64,000 nt of DNA, from the NCBI RefSeq assembly GCF_003254705.1, contig NZ_QFYR01000006.1, forward strand, positions 1 through 64,000. Direction: 5' to 3'. Each line of letters starts with the position of its first letter. Position 1 is the stretch's first letter. Of the stretch, positions 54,529 to 63,800 are shown piece after piece. The stretch is from Phenylobacterium deserti. Its GTDB lineage: Bacteria; Pseudomonadota; Alphaproteobacteria; Caulobacterales; Caulobacteraceae. The notes beneath the pieces were generated by a model that saw nothing but the letters and a program-made list of their open reading frames with translations, did not search any database and was not told where the DNA came from. The position numbers and the translations under genes were made by a program.

Positions 54529-55017
54529 TTAGGCCAGCGCCTCGCCGACGCGGGCTTCCAGCTCCTGGACCAGCACGCGGCCGACCGGGTGGTCTTCTTC
54601 CTTGATGTCGTCGCGCACCGCCGCCTTGATGGCGTCGATGTGGGCGTCCACCAGGTGGATCGGCGCTTCCAGGCGCTTGTCGCCGTCGTCGATCAGCCGG
54701 CAAAGCGAGGCGGCCAGGCGGGTGATCAGCGGAAAGCCGTAGGTGGTCCCCAGGCCCTTCAGGTCGTGCGAGCGCAGGTACAGGGCTTCCATGGTGGCGG
54801 CCGTCATGCCTTCGGCGCGCACCGTCTGGCGCGCGGCCTCGAGCTTGCCGATCTCGTCGTTCAGCCACTGCGCGAAATTGCCGGACAGGCTCTTCAGCGC
54901 CGCTTCCGCCTTGGCGATCGCCGCCGGGTCGATGGCGCCCATGCGTCCGCCGCCCCCTACCTTCAACCGCAGGGTGTTCGGCACCTGGATCATCTGACCG
55001 GTATTCTGCTGGCTCAC
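54529..55017 (-). CDS. Hpt domain protein (histidine phosphotransferase)
   Basis: A 162-residue protein. The phosphorylated histidine is H84 in L-R-S-H-D-L-K-G-L-G-T-T-Y-G-F, in the middle of an Hpt four-helix bundle (about 40-160). It should pass phosphate between response-regulator receivers. The start is GTG with AGGAGT upstream; an ATG eight codons later is possible. The gene is an orphan, with no kinase or receiver beside it. It ends six bases from the convergent DUF2336 gene. Confidence 0.9.
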   Translation of the reverse strand: MSQQNTGQMIQVPNTLRLKVGGGGRMGAIDPAAIAKAEAALKSLSGNFAQWLNDEIGKLEAARQTVRAEGMTAATMEALYLRSHDLKGLGTTYGFPLITRLAASLCRLIDDGDKRLEAPIHLVDAHIDAIKAAVRDDIKEEDHPVGRVLVQELEARVGEALA

Positions 55018-55106
55018 GAGCGGGACTCCTGCCTCACAGAAGGCAACTTAGGTCCGCTGCGTTAACAAGCCGTATGGGCGAAAAATCAGTGCGTTCCGTA
55101 GGCGCC

Positions 55107-55889
55107 TCAGACGGAGAACTGCTCAGCCAGCACGCGTTCCTCCAGGCTGCGGCCGGCGTCGAACAGCATGCGCAGGCTGATGTGGCGATCCTCCGCCACC
55201 TGCACGCTCAAGACGTTTCGCACCTCGTGGTTGTCCGCCACCGCTGAGACCGGGCGCTTGTCGGCCTCCAGAACGTCGAACGTCACCTTGGCTGTGTGGG
55301 CCAGCAGGGCGCCGCGCCAGCGACGCGGCCGGAACGCGCTGATCGGCGTCAGCGCCAGCACCCGCGCGTCCAGCGGGATGATGGGCCCGTGCGCCGACAG
55401 ATTGTACGCGGTCGAGCCGGCCGGCGTAGCCACCAGCGCTCCGTCGCACGACAGCTCGCTCAGCCGCACCCGCCCGTCGATGGAGATGCGCAGCTTGGCC
55501 GTCTGCCGCGTCTGGCGCAGCATCGACACCTCGTTGATCGCCAGCGCCACGTGCTCGCCGCCATGGATGTCGCGCGCCCGCATCCGCAGGGGATGGATGG
55601 TGGCCTTCTCCGCGGCGTTGATCCGCTCCAGCAGCGCATCCTCGCTGTACTCGTTCATCAGGAAGCCGACGGAGCCGAAGTTCATGCCGTAGATCGGCCG
55701 CCCGCCTTCCAGGTGGCGGTGCAGCACTTCCAGCATGAAGCCGTCGCCGCCCAGCGCCACGACCACTTCCGCCTCGTCCTCGGGCGCGTCGCCATAGCGC
55801 CTCGCGAGCCGGTCGCGCGCCTCCTGCGCCTCGGGCCGTTCGCTGGCGGTGAAGGCCAGCCGGGTCACATAGGGTTCGGGCTTGAACAT
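55107..55889 (-). CDS. nadK: NAD kinase
   Basis: A 260-residue ATP-NAD kinase producing NADP. The G-G-D-G-F-M-L motif and the downstream conserved block [14 protein letters not shown] are present, together with [10 protein letters not shown]. Length is typical of alphaproteobacterial NadK. It lies between the Hpt gene and the second DUF2336 gene on the same strand. Confidence 0.96.
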   Translation of the reverse strand: MFKPEPYVTRLAFTASERPEAQEARDRLARRYGDAPEDEAEVVVALGGDGFMLEVLHRHLEGGRPIYGMNFGSVGFLMNEYSEDALLERINAAEKATIHPLRMRARDIHGGEHVALAINEVSMLRQTRQTAKLRISIDGRVRLSELSCDGALVATPAGSTAYNLSAHGPIIPLDARVLALTPISAFRPRRWRGALLAHTAKVTFDVLEADKRPVSAVADNHEVRNVLSVQVAEDRHISLRMLFDAGRSLEERVLAEQFSV

Positions 55890-55943
55890 GGGCCGGCCAG
55901 AAGTCGGCGCCCGCGCCGGAATGTCAAACCGCTCTGACGCGCG

Positions 55944-57080
55944 TCAGCCGGCGACGGCCGCCTGGCGGAACGCTGCGCCCGCCACCTGCGGGGTCACGGG
56001 ACCGAACGCGCCCGCCGCCTTGCGCGCCGCTTCGTCCCCGCCGCCGGGGCGGTTGTTGTTCAGCTCGCGCACCATCTGCAGGATGGACGGATAGACGCTG
56101 CGGTCGATGCCCACGGCCGCGCAGGCCAGGGCCAGAAGCTCGGGCCGGTCGGAGTCCAGCGCCATGCGGATCTGCCGGCTCTCGAAGCCGCCCAGGTGCG
56201 CCAGGGCGGCGATGAACAGGGTCAGGCGGCCTTCGCGCAGCGCCCGGATCAGGTAGCTCGGCCGCAGCTGGCCGGCCGCATACAGCTTGTTGACCAGGCT
56301 GCGCTCCATCTCCTCGCGCTGCCCGTCGCGCGCGATGACCACCAGGCCCTCGCCCTGCGGGCGTGCGCCGGCGTGGGCCTCGCTGATCGAGTCGGCCAGG
56401 GCGCGGTCCAGAGCCGCCTGGTCCAGCCGGAAGCGTTCCGCCAGGGCGTGGCGCACCGCCTGTCCGACCCAGACGTAGAGCTGGCGGGCCAGCGCTTCGC
56501 TGAGCTGCGGATGGCGCGCCAGCGGCGAGCGCAGGGCGGCCACGCGCCCCGCCGCGTCCACCAGCGCCTGCAAGGCGTCGTGCGTGACGTGCGCCGTGGG
56601 ATTGCCCGCCAGGGCCGTCAGCACCGCCGGCTCGCCCTGCTCGATGATGGCCGAGACCACCTCGTCGCCGATGTTGGGACGCCGGGCGACCTCGATCTGG
56701 TGCTCGATGGTGGCTTCCACCAGCAGGCGCACCAGGTCGCCGTCCTTCAGCACCGGGCTGTTGGCGATGATCGGCCGGGCGATCTCAATCTCGTCCAGCG
56801 CCAGGACATTGACCAGGGCGGGCGGCGCCCATTCGGCGGACGCAAGCTTCTGGGCCAGCCGGCGGCGCACGTCGCGCTCCACCTCGACCACCAGGCCCAT
56901 GAAGATGTCGGACAGGATCTGCTGGACCTCGGGCCGGCCGAGCTGGGAGCCCCCATGGCCGCAAAGGTCCGTCACCGCCATGAGCAGCCGCTCCCGGTCG
57001 GCGGGCGTACGGCCGCCGGCGAGATGCGTCAGGTCTTCACGGCCGAACGCCGAGCTCACGCCCGATCCCCCATCTTCCAC
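55944..57080 (-). CDS. DUF2336 domain protein, second copy
   Basis: A 378-residue helical protein of the same DUF2336 family as the one at 53374, with the same layout of HEAT-like helices (for example V-E-R-D-V-R-R-R-L-A-Q-K-L-A and L-A-R-P-I-I-A-N-S type blocks). The C-terminal third (R-P-S-Y-L-I-R-A-L-R-E-G-R-L-T-L-F) resembles the matching part of the first copy (L-T-P-S-L-L-L-R-A-A). Start is GTG 57080 or GTG 57059. It is 54 bases upstream of nadK on the same strand. Confidence 0.83.
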   Translation of the reverse strand: MEDGGSGVSSAFGREDLTHLAGGRTPADRERLLMAVTDLCGHGGSQLGRPEVQQILSDIFMGLVVEVERDVRRRLAQKLASAEWAPPALVNVLALDEIEIARPIIANSPVLKDGDLVRLLVEATIEHQIEVARRPNIGDEVVSAIIEQGEPAVLTALAGNPTAHVTHDALQALVDAAGRVAALRSPLARHPQLSEALARQLYVWVGQAVRHALAERFRLDQAALDRALADSISEAHAGARPQGEGLVVIARDGQREEMERSLVNKLYAAGQLRPSYLIRALREGRLTLFIAALAHLGGFESRQIRMALDSDRPELLALACAAVGIDRSVYPSILQMVRELNNNRPGGGDEAARKAAGAFGPVTPQVAGAAFRQAAVAG

Positions 57081-57177
57081 TCTGAACTACCCCAGCGCCA
57101 TTCTCGTCGCCGCCAATGAAAACAAGCTTAAGGTTCCGCGTTGCCCTTCGACCGGGACTTGGGAGGAAGAACACGCC

Positions 57178-58671
57178 ATGGCCGAACCTCTGATCCTCGC
57201 GCTCGATCAGGGTACAACCAGCACAAGGGCCATTCTGTTCGCGGGCGGCCAGGCCCTCGCCGAAGCCGCCCGGCCGCTGCAGCAGTTCTATCCCGCCGAC
57301 GGCTGGGTCGAGCACGACGCCGACGAGATCTTCGAGGCCAGCGTCGCGGTGCTGCGCGAGGCGCTGGAGACCGCGGGCCGCCGGGCCGAGGACATCGCCG
57401 CCGTCGGCATCACCAACCAGCGCGAAACGGTGGTGGTCTGGGACAAGGCGAGCGGCCGCCCCATTCACCGCGCCATCGTCTGGCAGGACCGCCGCACCGC
57501 CGACGTTTGCGAGCGCCTGCGCGAGGACGGGCACGAGCCGCGCCTCACCGAGATCACCGGCCTGCTAGTCGACCCCTACTTCTCGGGCACCAAGATCGCC
57601 TGGCTGCTGGATCATGTGAGCGGCGCACGCGACGCGGCGGCCCGGGGCGAGCTGCTGGCCGGCACCATCGACACCTGGCTGATCTGGAAGCTGACCGGCG
57701 GCCGCGCCCACGTCACCGACGCCACCAACGCTTCCCGCACCCTGCTGTTCGACATCCGCGCCCAGGCCTGGTCGGAGGAGATGGGCCAGATGCTCCGCGT
57801 GCCTCTTTCGCTGATGCCCGAGGTGCGCGATTGCGCGGGCCTGTTCGGCGAGACGGAGCCGCGGATCCTGGGAACGCCGGTGCCGATCGCCGGCGTGGCG
57901 GGCGACCAGCAGGCGGCGCTGATGGGGCAGGGGTGCATCCACCGCGGCCAGATGAAGGCCACCTACGGCACCGGCTGCTTCATGCTGATCAACACGGGGG
58001 AGCATGCGCCGGCTTCGCGCTCGCGCCTGCTCACCACCGTAGCGGCCCGGGTCGGCGGCCGGACCACCTATGCGGTGGAAGGCGCCATCTTCATCGCCGG
58101 CGCCGCCATCCAGTGGCTGAACGAGCAGCTGGCGGTCCCAAACGGCCCGCGCGGGGTGCTCGACCTGGCCGCTACGGCCCGGGACGACCATGGGGTGGTG
58201 CTGGTTCCGGCCTTCACCGGCCTTGGCGCCCCCTGGTGGGACCCGGACGCCCGGGGCGCCGTGATCGGCCTGACGCGGGACTCCGGCCTGGCCGAAATCT
58301 GCCAGGCGGCCCTGGACGCTTCCGCCCTCCAGACCCGCGACCTTCTGGAGGCCATGCGAGCCGACGCGCCGCATGTTTTCGAAGCGGGCGTGGAGCTGCG
58401 CATCGACGGCGGCATGTCGCGCAGCCCCTGGTTCAGCCAGCGCCTGGCCGACCTGACCGGCGTCCGCGTCTGCCGCGCCACCTATCAGGAGACCACCGCC
58501 CTGGGCGCCGCCCTGTTCGCCGGCCTCGGCGTCGGCGTCTATCGGGATCTGGAGGCCGCCGCCGCCGCCCGACCGGCCACCGAGGGGCTGGAGCCCGCCA
58601 TGCCCCTCCACCGGCGCGAAGCGGCCTACGCCCGCTGGCTGGACGCCGTGGGCCGCGTGCGCACGTCTTGA
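57178..58671 (+). CDS. glpK: Glycerol kinase
   Basis: A 497-residue FGGY-family kinase that phosphorylates glycerol to glycerol 3-phosphate. The N-terminus reads L-I-L-A-L-D-Q-G-T-T-S-T-R-A-I, and G-I-T-N-Q-R-E-T, W-Q-D-R-R-T, D-G-G-M-S-R-S-P-W-F-S-Q are family blocks. GGGAGGA precedes the ATG. No glpD or glpF gene is visible in the window. Confidence 0.96.
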   Translation: MAEPLILALDQGTTSTRAILFAGGQALAEAARPLQQFYPADGWVEHDADEIFEASVAVLREALETAGRRAEDIAAVGITNQRETVVVWDKASGRPIHRAIVWQDRRTADVCERLREDGHEPRLTEITGLLVDPYFSGTKIAWLLDHVSGARDAAARGELLAGTIDTWLIWKLTGGRAHVTDATNASRTLLFDIRAQAWSEEMGQMLRVPLSLMPEVRDCAGLFGETEPRILGTPVPIAGVAGDQQAALMGQGCIHRGQMKATYGTGCFMLINTGEHAPASRSRLLTTVAARVGGRTTYAVEGAIFIAGAAIQWLNEQLAVPNGPRGVLDLAATARDDHGVVLVPAFTGLGAPWWDPDARGAVIGLTRDSGLAEICQAALDASALQTRDLLEAMRADAPHVFEAGVELRIDGGMSRSPWFSQRLADLTGVRVCRATYQETTALGAALFAGLGVGVYRDLEAAAAARPATEGLEPAMPLHRREAAYARWLDAVGRVRTS

Positions 58672-58743
58672 CGGCGAACCTGGACGGGTGGACGCTTCCT
58701 CCAAACAAGCGTTCGACACGCGATACGTTCAGGAGGAAGCACC

Positions 58744-59511
58744 ATGGCGGATGGATCCACCGGTCCCGTCTCGCTCAAGGGCCAGGTCAGCGCCGAGGAG
58801 TGGCAGGCGCGCGTGGACCTCGCCGCCCTTTACCGGCTGGTCGCCCTGCATGGCTGGGACGATCTGATCTACACCCACATCTCGGCGCGCGTGCCGGGGC
58901 CCGAGCACCACTTCCTGATCAACCCCTACGGCATGCTGTTCGAGGAGATCACCGCCTCGTCGCTGGTGAAGGTCGATCTGAACGGCGCCGTGGTGCAGGA
59001 AACGCCTTACTTCATCAATCCGGCGGGCTTCACCATCCACTCGGCCGTCCACGCGGCGCGCGAAGATGCCCGATTTGTGATGCACCTCCACAGCGACCAA
59101 GGCGTCGCCGTCGCTTCGCAGCGCGAAGGCCTGCTGCCGCTGTCGCAGCACGCCCTGGTCGTGCAGCCGTTCCTGGCCTATCACGATTACGAGGGCATCG
59201 CCCTGAACCTGGATGAGCGCGAGCGCATCGTCGCCGACCTGGGCGACAAGCATCTGATGCTGCTCCGCAACCATGGCACCTTGTCCGTCGGCGCCAGCCC
59301 CGGCGACTGCTGGATCGGCATGTACTTCCTGGAAAAAGCCTGCGGCCAGCAGGTGATGGCGCTGTCGGCGGGGCGTGAGAACGTCCTGTTCGCACCGGAA
59401 TCAGCTCAGCAGGAAGTGCGCGCCACCGTCTCGCGCGGCATGGGCGGCGGCCTCGTCTGGCCGGGCTGCCTTCGCAAGCTCGATCGGGTTCTTCCCGGCT
59501 ACGACGCCTGA
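58744..59511 (+). CDS. Class II aldolase/adducin family protein
   Basis: A 255-residue protein of the class II aldolase/adducin N-terminal domain family. Zinc-site histidines occur in V-M-H-L-H-S-D-Q-G and in L-R-N-H-G-T-L-S; the N-terminal W-D-D-L-I-Y-T-H-I-S-A-R-V-P-G is typical. Members include fuculose-phosphate aldolase and unassigned proteins; the substrate is unknown here. An AGGAGGAAGCACC sequence precedes the ATG. Confidence 0.9.
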   Translation: MADGSTGPVSLKGQVSAEEWQARVDLAALYRLVALHGWDDLIYTHISARVPGPEHHFLINPYGMLFEEITASSLVKVDLNGAVVQETPYFINPAGFTIHSAVHAAREDARFVMHLHSDQGVAVASQREGLLPLSQHALVVQPFLAYHDYEGIALNLDERERIVADLGDKHLMLLRNHGTLSVGASPGDCWIGMYFLEKACGQQVMALSAGRENVLFAPESAQQEVRATVSRGMGGGLVWPGCLRKLDRVLPGYDA

Positions 59512-59537
59512 TTTGACAGCCTGACGTTGGAGGAGCA

Positions 59538-59563
59538 GCAGGCGCCTTGCGCAAGGCGCCTGC
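59538..59563 (+). terminator. Perfect palindrome after the aldolase-family gene
   Basis: A 26-base perfect inverted repeat with half-site GCAGGCGCCTTGC, 26 bases after the aldolase-family stop. It should fold as a strong stem. No T run follows, so it may be a terminator-like or protective structure. Confidence 0.55.
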
Positions 59564-59606
59564 GAGCCTTGCGCTGCCTGTTTCACGGCCGCAACGCGAT
59601 GCCATC

Positions 59607-59636
59607 GTTCTGTTACTGGAAGCTGCGTAACGGAAC
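59607..59636. promoter_or_regulatory. Candidate TetR-type operator before the RND pump genes
   Basis: Inverted repeat GTTCTGTTAC (59607-59616) / GTAACGGAAC (59627-59636) with one mismatch and a ten-base centre. It lies 62 bases upstream of the membrane-fusion gene, where TetR/AcrR repressors of RND pumps commonly bind. No such repressor is encoded in the window. Confidence 0.5.
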
Positions 59637-59697
59637 AGGTACTCGGCCGCGGATTTAGTCGCAGCAGTTCGTTCTAAGGCTCCGGAGCACCTCGGTT

Positions 59698-60894
59698 TTG
59701 TTGAAGCGCCACTTCTTCCTGGTTTTCGCCGTGGCCGTGCTGGTCGTCATGCTGGTGGCAGGCGGCTTCAAGCTGGCGACTGCCAAGAACCAGGGCCCCG
59801 GCGGCGGCGGGCCTGGCGCTGCCCAGGGCGGCGGCGGCGGCGGTGGCCGTGGCCCCGGCGGACCCGGCGGCCCCGGCGGGCCGGGCGGTCGCGGCGGGAC
59901 GATGTCCGTATCCGTGACGCCGGTGGGGGCCCGCACCTTCACCGACGCCATCGAAGTGCTGGGCGTGGCCAAGGGCCGTCAGTCCGTCACCCTCACGGCC
60001 GCGGCGACTCAGCTCGTGGAGCGGGTGCGTTTCACCGACGGCCAGAGCGTGCCGCGCGGCGCCGTGCTGGTTGAGCTGCGCGCCACCGAACAGAACGCGG
60101 ACATCTCCCAGGCCGAAGCGCGCCTTGTGCAGGCCCAGCGGGCCTACGAGCGCTGGCGCCAGTTGGGCGAACGGGGCTTCGCCTCGCGCGCCTCCATCGA
60201 CCAGTACGAAGCCGAGTACCGCACGGCCCAGGCCGATCTGGCCGCGGCGCGGGCTCGCCAATCCGACCGCCTGATCCGCGCGCCGTTCGCCGGCGTGGTG
60301 GGCCTCTCGGACGTGGCGCCGGGCGCCCTGGTGAACCCGGGCGCGCCCATCGTCACCCTGGACGACCTCAGCGCCATGCGGGTCGATTTCCCCGTGCCCG
60401 AACAGTACCTCGGCCAGATCCACCAGGGTCAGGCGATCCAGGCGCGCGTCGACGCCTTCCCGGATCAGGTGATCGCCGGGCGCATCGCCAAGATCGACAC
60501 CCGCGTGGACGAGCGGACCCGGTCCATCATCGCCCGCGCTGAATTCCCGAACCCGGGCGGCCGGCTGAAGCCCGGCATGCTGATGCGGGTCTCCATCTCG
60601 CGCGGCGTCCGTCAGGGGATCGCGGTGCCTGAGTCCGCTGTGGCGGTTCAGGGCAGCTCCTCGTTCGTCTTTGTGATCCGCCAGCAGGGCCAACGGACCA
60701 CCACCGAACAGCGGCCGGTGATCACCGGCCTGCGGCAGGACGGCTTCGTGGAGATCACCGATGGCGTCCGTCCGGGCGAGCGCATTGTCGCCGACGGCCT
60801 CAACCGTATCCAGGCGGGGCAACCCGTCCGCATCGCCGGCCAGCGTCCCGCTGGTCCCGGCGCGCAAGCCCAGCCTCAAGGGCGTTCGTCATGA
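59698..60894 (+). CDS. RND efflux membrane fusion protein
   Basis: A 398-residue periplasmic adaptor. One N-terminal membrane helix or signal anchor (about 5-25) is followed by a glycine/proline-rich linker (about 35-67) and then the barrel-sandwich, hairpin and beta-barrel domains (G-V-A-K-G-R-Q-S-V-T-L-T-A, later L-I-R-A-P-F-A-G-V-V-G and P-G-M-L-M-R-V-S-I). The helical hairpin is short, as in CusB/MexH-type adaptors. The start is TTG (59698 or 59701). It overlaps the transporter gene by four bases. Confidence 0.9.
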   Translation: MLKRHFFLVFAVAVLVVMLVAGGFKLATAKNQGPGGGGPGAAQGGGGGGGRGPGGPGGPGGPGGRGGTMSVSVTPVGARTFTDAIEVLGVAKGRQSVTLTAAATQLVERVRFTDGQSVPRGAVLVELRATEQNADISQAEARLVQAQRAYERWRQLGERGFASRASIDQYEAEYRTAQADLAAARARQSDRLIRAPFAGVVGLSDVAPGALVNPGAPIVTLDDLSAMRVDFPVPEQYLGQIHQGQAIQARVDAFPDQVIAGRIAKIDTRVDERTRSIIARAEFPNPGGRLKPGMLMRVSISRGVRQGIAVPESAVAVQGSSSFVFVIRQQGQRTTTEQRPVITGLRQDGFVEITDGVRPGERIVADGLNRIQAGQPVRIAGQRPAGPGAQAQPQGRSS

Positions 60895-63800
60895 TGCTCT
60901 CCGACATCTCTGTCCGGCGGCCTGTCTTTGCGGCGGTCGCCGCGATCATGCTGTGCGTCATCGGCCTGGCGGCCTATTTCGCCTTGCCGGTCCGCGAGCT
61001 GCCCAGCGTCGATCCGCCGAACATCTCGGTGCAGACCACCTACCGCGGCGCCTCGGCCGAAGTGGTCGAGGAACGGATCACCCAGGTGATCGAGCGCCAG
61101 GTGTCCGGCATTCAGGGCATCGACCGGGTGAGCTCGTCGTCGCGGGACGGCAACTCGCGCATCAACATCGCCTTCACCCTCGACCGCGACCTGGACGAAG
61201 CCGCCAACGACGTGCGCGACGCCGTCAGCCGGGTCGCCAATCAGCTGCCGGAAGAAGTCGACCCGCCGCAGATCGCAAAGGCGAACGCGGACGCCAGTCC
61301 GATCATGTTCGTCACCCTGACCTCGACGGCCATGAACCGGCTGCAGCTGTCCGACTACGCCAACCGCTATCTGGTGGAGCGTATGTCCACGGTTCCGGGC
61401 GTGGCCCAGGTCTGGATCGCCGGCCAGCAGCTTTATTCCATGCGCATCTGGCTGGACCCGATCGCCATGGCCGCGCGCGGCGTGACCGTCGATGACGTCC
61501 GCAACGCCCTGACCACCCAAAACCTGGAGCTGCCGGCCGGCGCTATCGAGGCTCCGGCCAAGGATTTCACCATCCGCGTCGCGCGTGGGTACTCCACCGC
61601 CGCTGAATTCGCGCGCATGCCGATCCCGGTGAACGCCAACGCCGCTGCCGCGGCCGGGCGCACCACCGCCTCCGCCGCCCTCGGGGGCGCTGCGGCCAGC
61701 GCCGGCGCGGCGCAGGGCGTGACCACTGCCGTGGGCACGGCCGCCAACTCCGACCAGTACGTCGTTCGTCTCGGCGACATCGCCCGGATCGAGGAAGGGG
61801 CTGACGAGCGTCGGCGCCTGTTCCGCTCCAATGGCGAGGATCAGATCGGCCTGGCTATCACCCGTCAGTCGGGCGCCAACGACCTCGAGATCTCCGACGG
61901 CGTCAACGCGGCGATCAAGGAGATCAACGAGACCCTGCCGGCCGGCACCAAGATGCAGGTGGCGGTGGACTGGACCGGCTTCACCCGGGAAGCGATCCAC
62001 GAGGTCTGGGTGACGATGGGCATCTCCCTGGTGCTCGTGGCCCTGGTGAACCTGATCTTCCTCGGCAGCTGGCGGGCGGCCCTGGTGCCCTCCATCGTGG
62101 CGCCGATCTGCATTCTCTCCAGCTTCATCGTCCTGGCGCCGCTCGGCTTCTCGCTGAACCTGCTGACCCTGCTGGCCCTGGTGCTCGCCATCGGTCTTGT
62201 GGTCGACGACGCCATCGTGGTGGTCGAGAACATCCAGCGCCGGGTGGACGAGGGCGAGCCGACGCTGGTCGCCGCCGAACGTGGGGCCCGGCAGGTGTTC
62301 TTCGCCGTCGTGGCGACCACCATCGTGCTGATCTCGGTCTTCGCGCCGCTGATGTTCATGCCGGGCTACAACGGTCGCCTGTTCGTGGAGCTGGCCGTGG
62401 CCATCGCCGCCGCCGTCGCCTTCTCGGCCCTGCTGGCGCTCAGCCTGTCCCCCATGCTGGCGTCCAAGCTGCTGAAGCCAGCCCACGGCGAAGGCTTCAT
62501 CGCCCGCCAGGTGAACCGGGCCATGGACGGTCTCAAGAACTCCTACGAGACCTCCCTGATGGACATGCTCGGCCGGCGGGTCATCACCGCCGTGTCGGTG
62601 GTGCTCGTGGTCGTGCTGGGCGGACTGGCCGTCTTCCTCTTCACCACCATGCCCAAGGAGCTGGTGCCCAACGAGGATCGTGGTCGGGTCGACATCAACA
62701 TCCAGGCCCCCGAAGGCGCCGGCTACGACTACACCCTGACCGCCGCCAAGCAGGTGGAGGCGCGTCTGCAGCAGCTGGTGCGCGACGGCGTGGCCGAACG
62801 CTACACCATCTCCCTGCCGGGCTTCGGCGGCTCGCAGTACAACACCGGCGGCGGCAACGTCGTGCTGCCGCACGAGCGGAAGGACGGGGTCACCTCCCAG
62901 TCGCTGGCGGCCCAGCTGAACCGGGAGTTCGGCTCGATCACCTCCGCGCGCGTCATCGCTTCGGTTCGCCCGCCGCTTCAGCGGGGCGGCGGCGGCGGCG
63001 GAGCTGGCGTCGAGATCATCCTGCTCGGCGACGAGTACCCGCAGATCAATGCGGCGGCCCAAAGCCTCATGGCGGCGGCGGAGCAGAACCCCGGCATGAG
63101 CCGTCCGCGTCTGGACTACGAGCCCAGCAGCCCGCGGGTGCTCGTCGACATCGACCGCGAGAAGGCCGCCTCGCTCGGCGTCTCGGCCCAGTCTGTCGGC
63201 CGCGCCCTGCAGGCCCTGTTCGGGTCCGAGCAGGTGACCACCTACATCCGCTCCGGCCAGGAGTACGACGTCATCCTGCAGACCGACCGCCCGCAGCGGC
63301 AGGCGCAGGAAGACCTCAACAACGTTTATGTGCGGACCACCTCCGGCCAGACGGTGCCGCTGTCGGCGGTGACCACGCTCGAGGTGCGGGGCGACACCCC
63401 GAACCGGGCTCGGGTCGACCGGCTGCGCGCCATCTCCCTCTCGGCTCAGCTGAACCCCGGCTACTCGGTGGGCGAGGCGATCCAGTTCTTCGAGACCGAG
63501 ATCGAGCGCCAGGGCCTCAACGTGAACCACTCCTGGGGCGGCACGGCCCGCGACTTCCTGGAAGGGCAGGGGTCCGTGACGGTGGCCTTCGGCTTGGCGC
63601 TGCTGTTGGTGTTCCTGGTGCTGGCGGCCCAGTTCGAAAGCTGGATCCACCCGGCGGTGATCATGCTGACGGTGCCCGTCGCGGCGCTTGGCGGCCTGTT
63701 CGGGCTGCTGATGGCCGGCTCCACCATCAACACCTACAGCCAGATCGGATTGATCATCCTTGTCGGCATCGCCGCCAAGAACGGCATCCTGATCGTCGAG

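Noticed and set aside
55077-55097. A sixth stress promoter before the Hpt gene (GGAAC at 55097-55093)
   Set aside because: No (C/G)GTT occurs at 16 or 17 bases; the nearest GTT is too far away.
59538-59563. The 26-base palindrome as a mobile-element end or attachment site
   Set aside because: No second copy, target duplication or transposase is present; a position after a stop codon fits a transcript-end structure.
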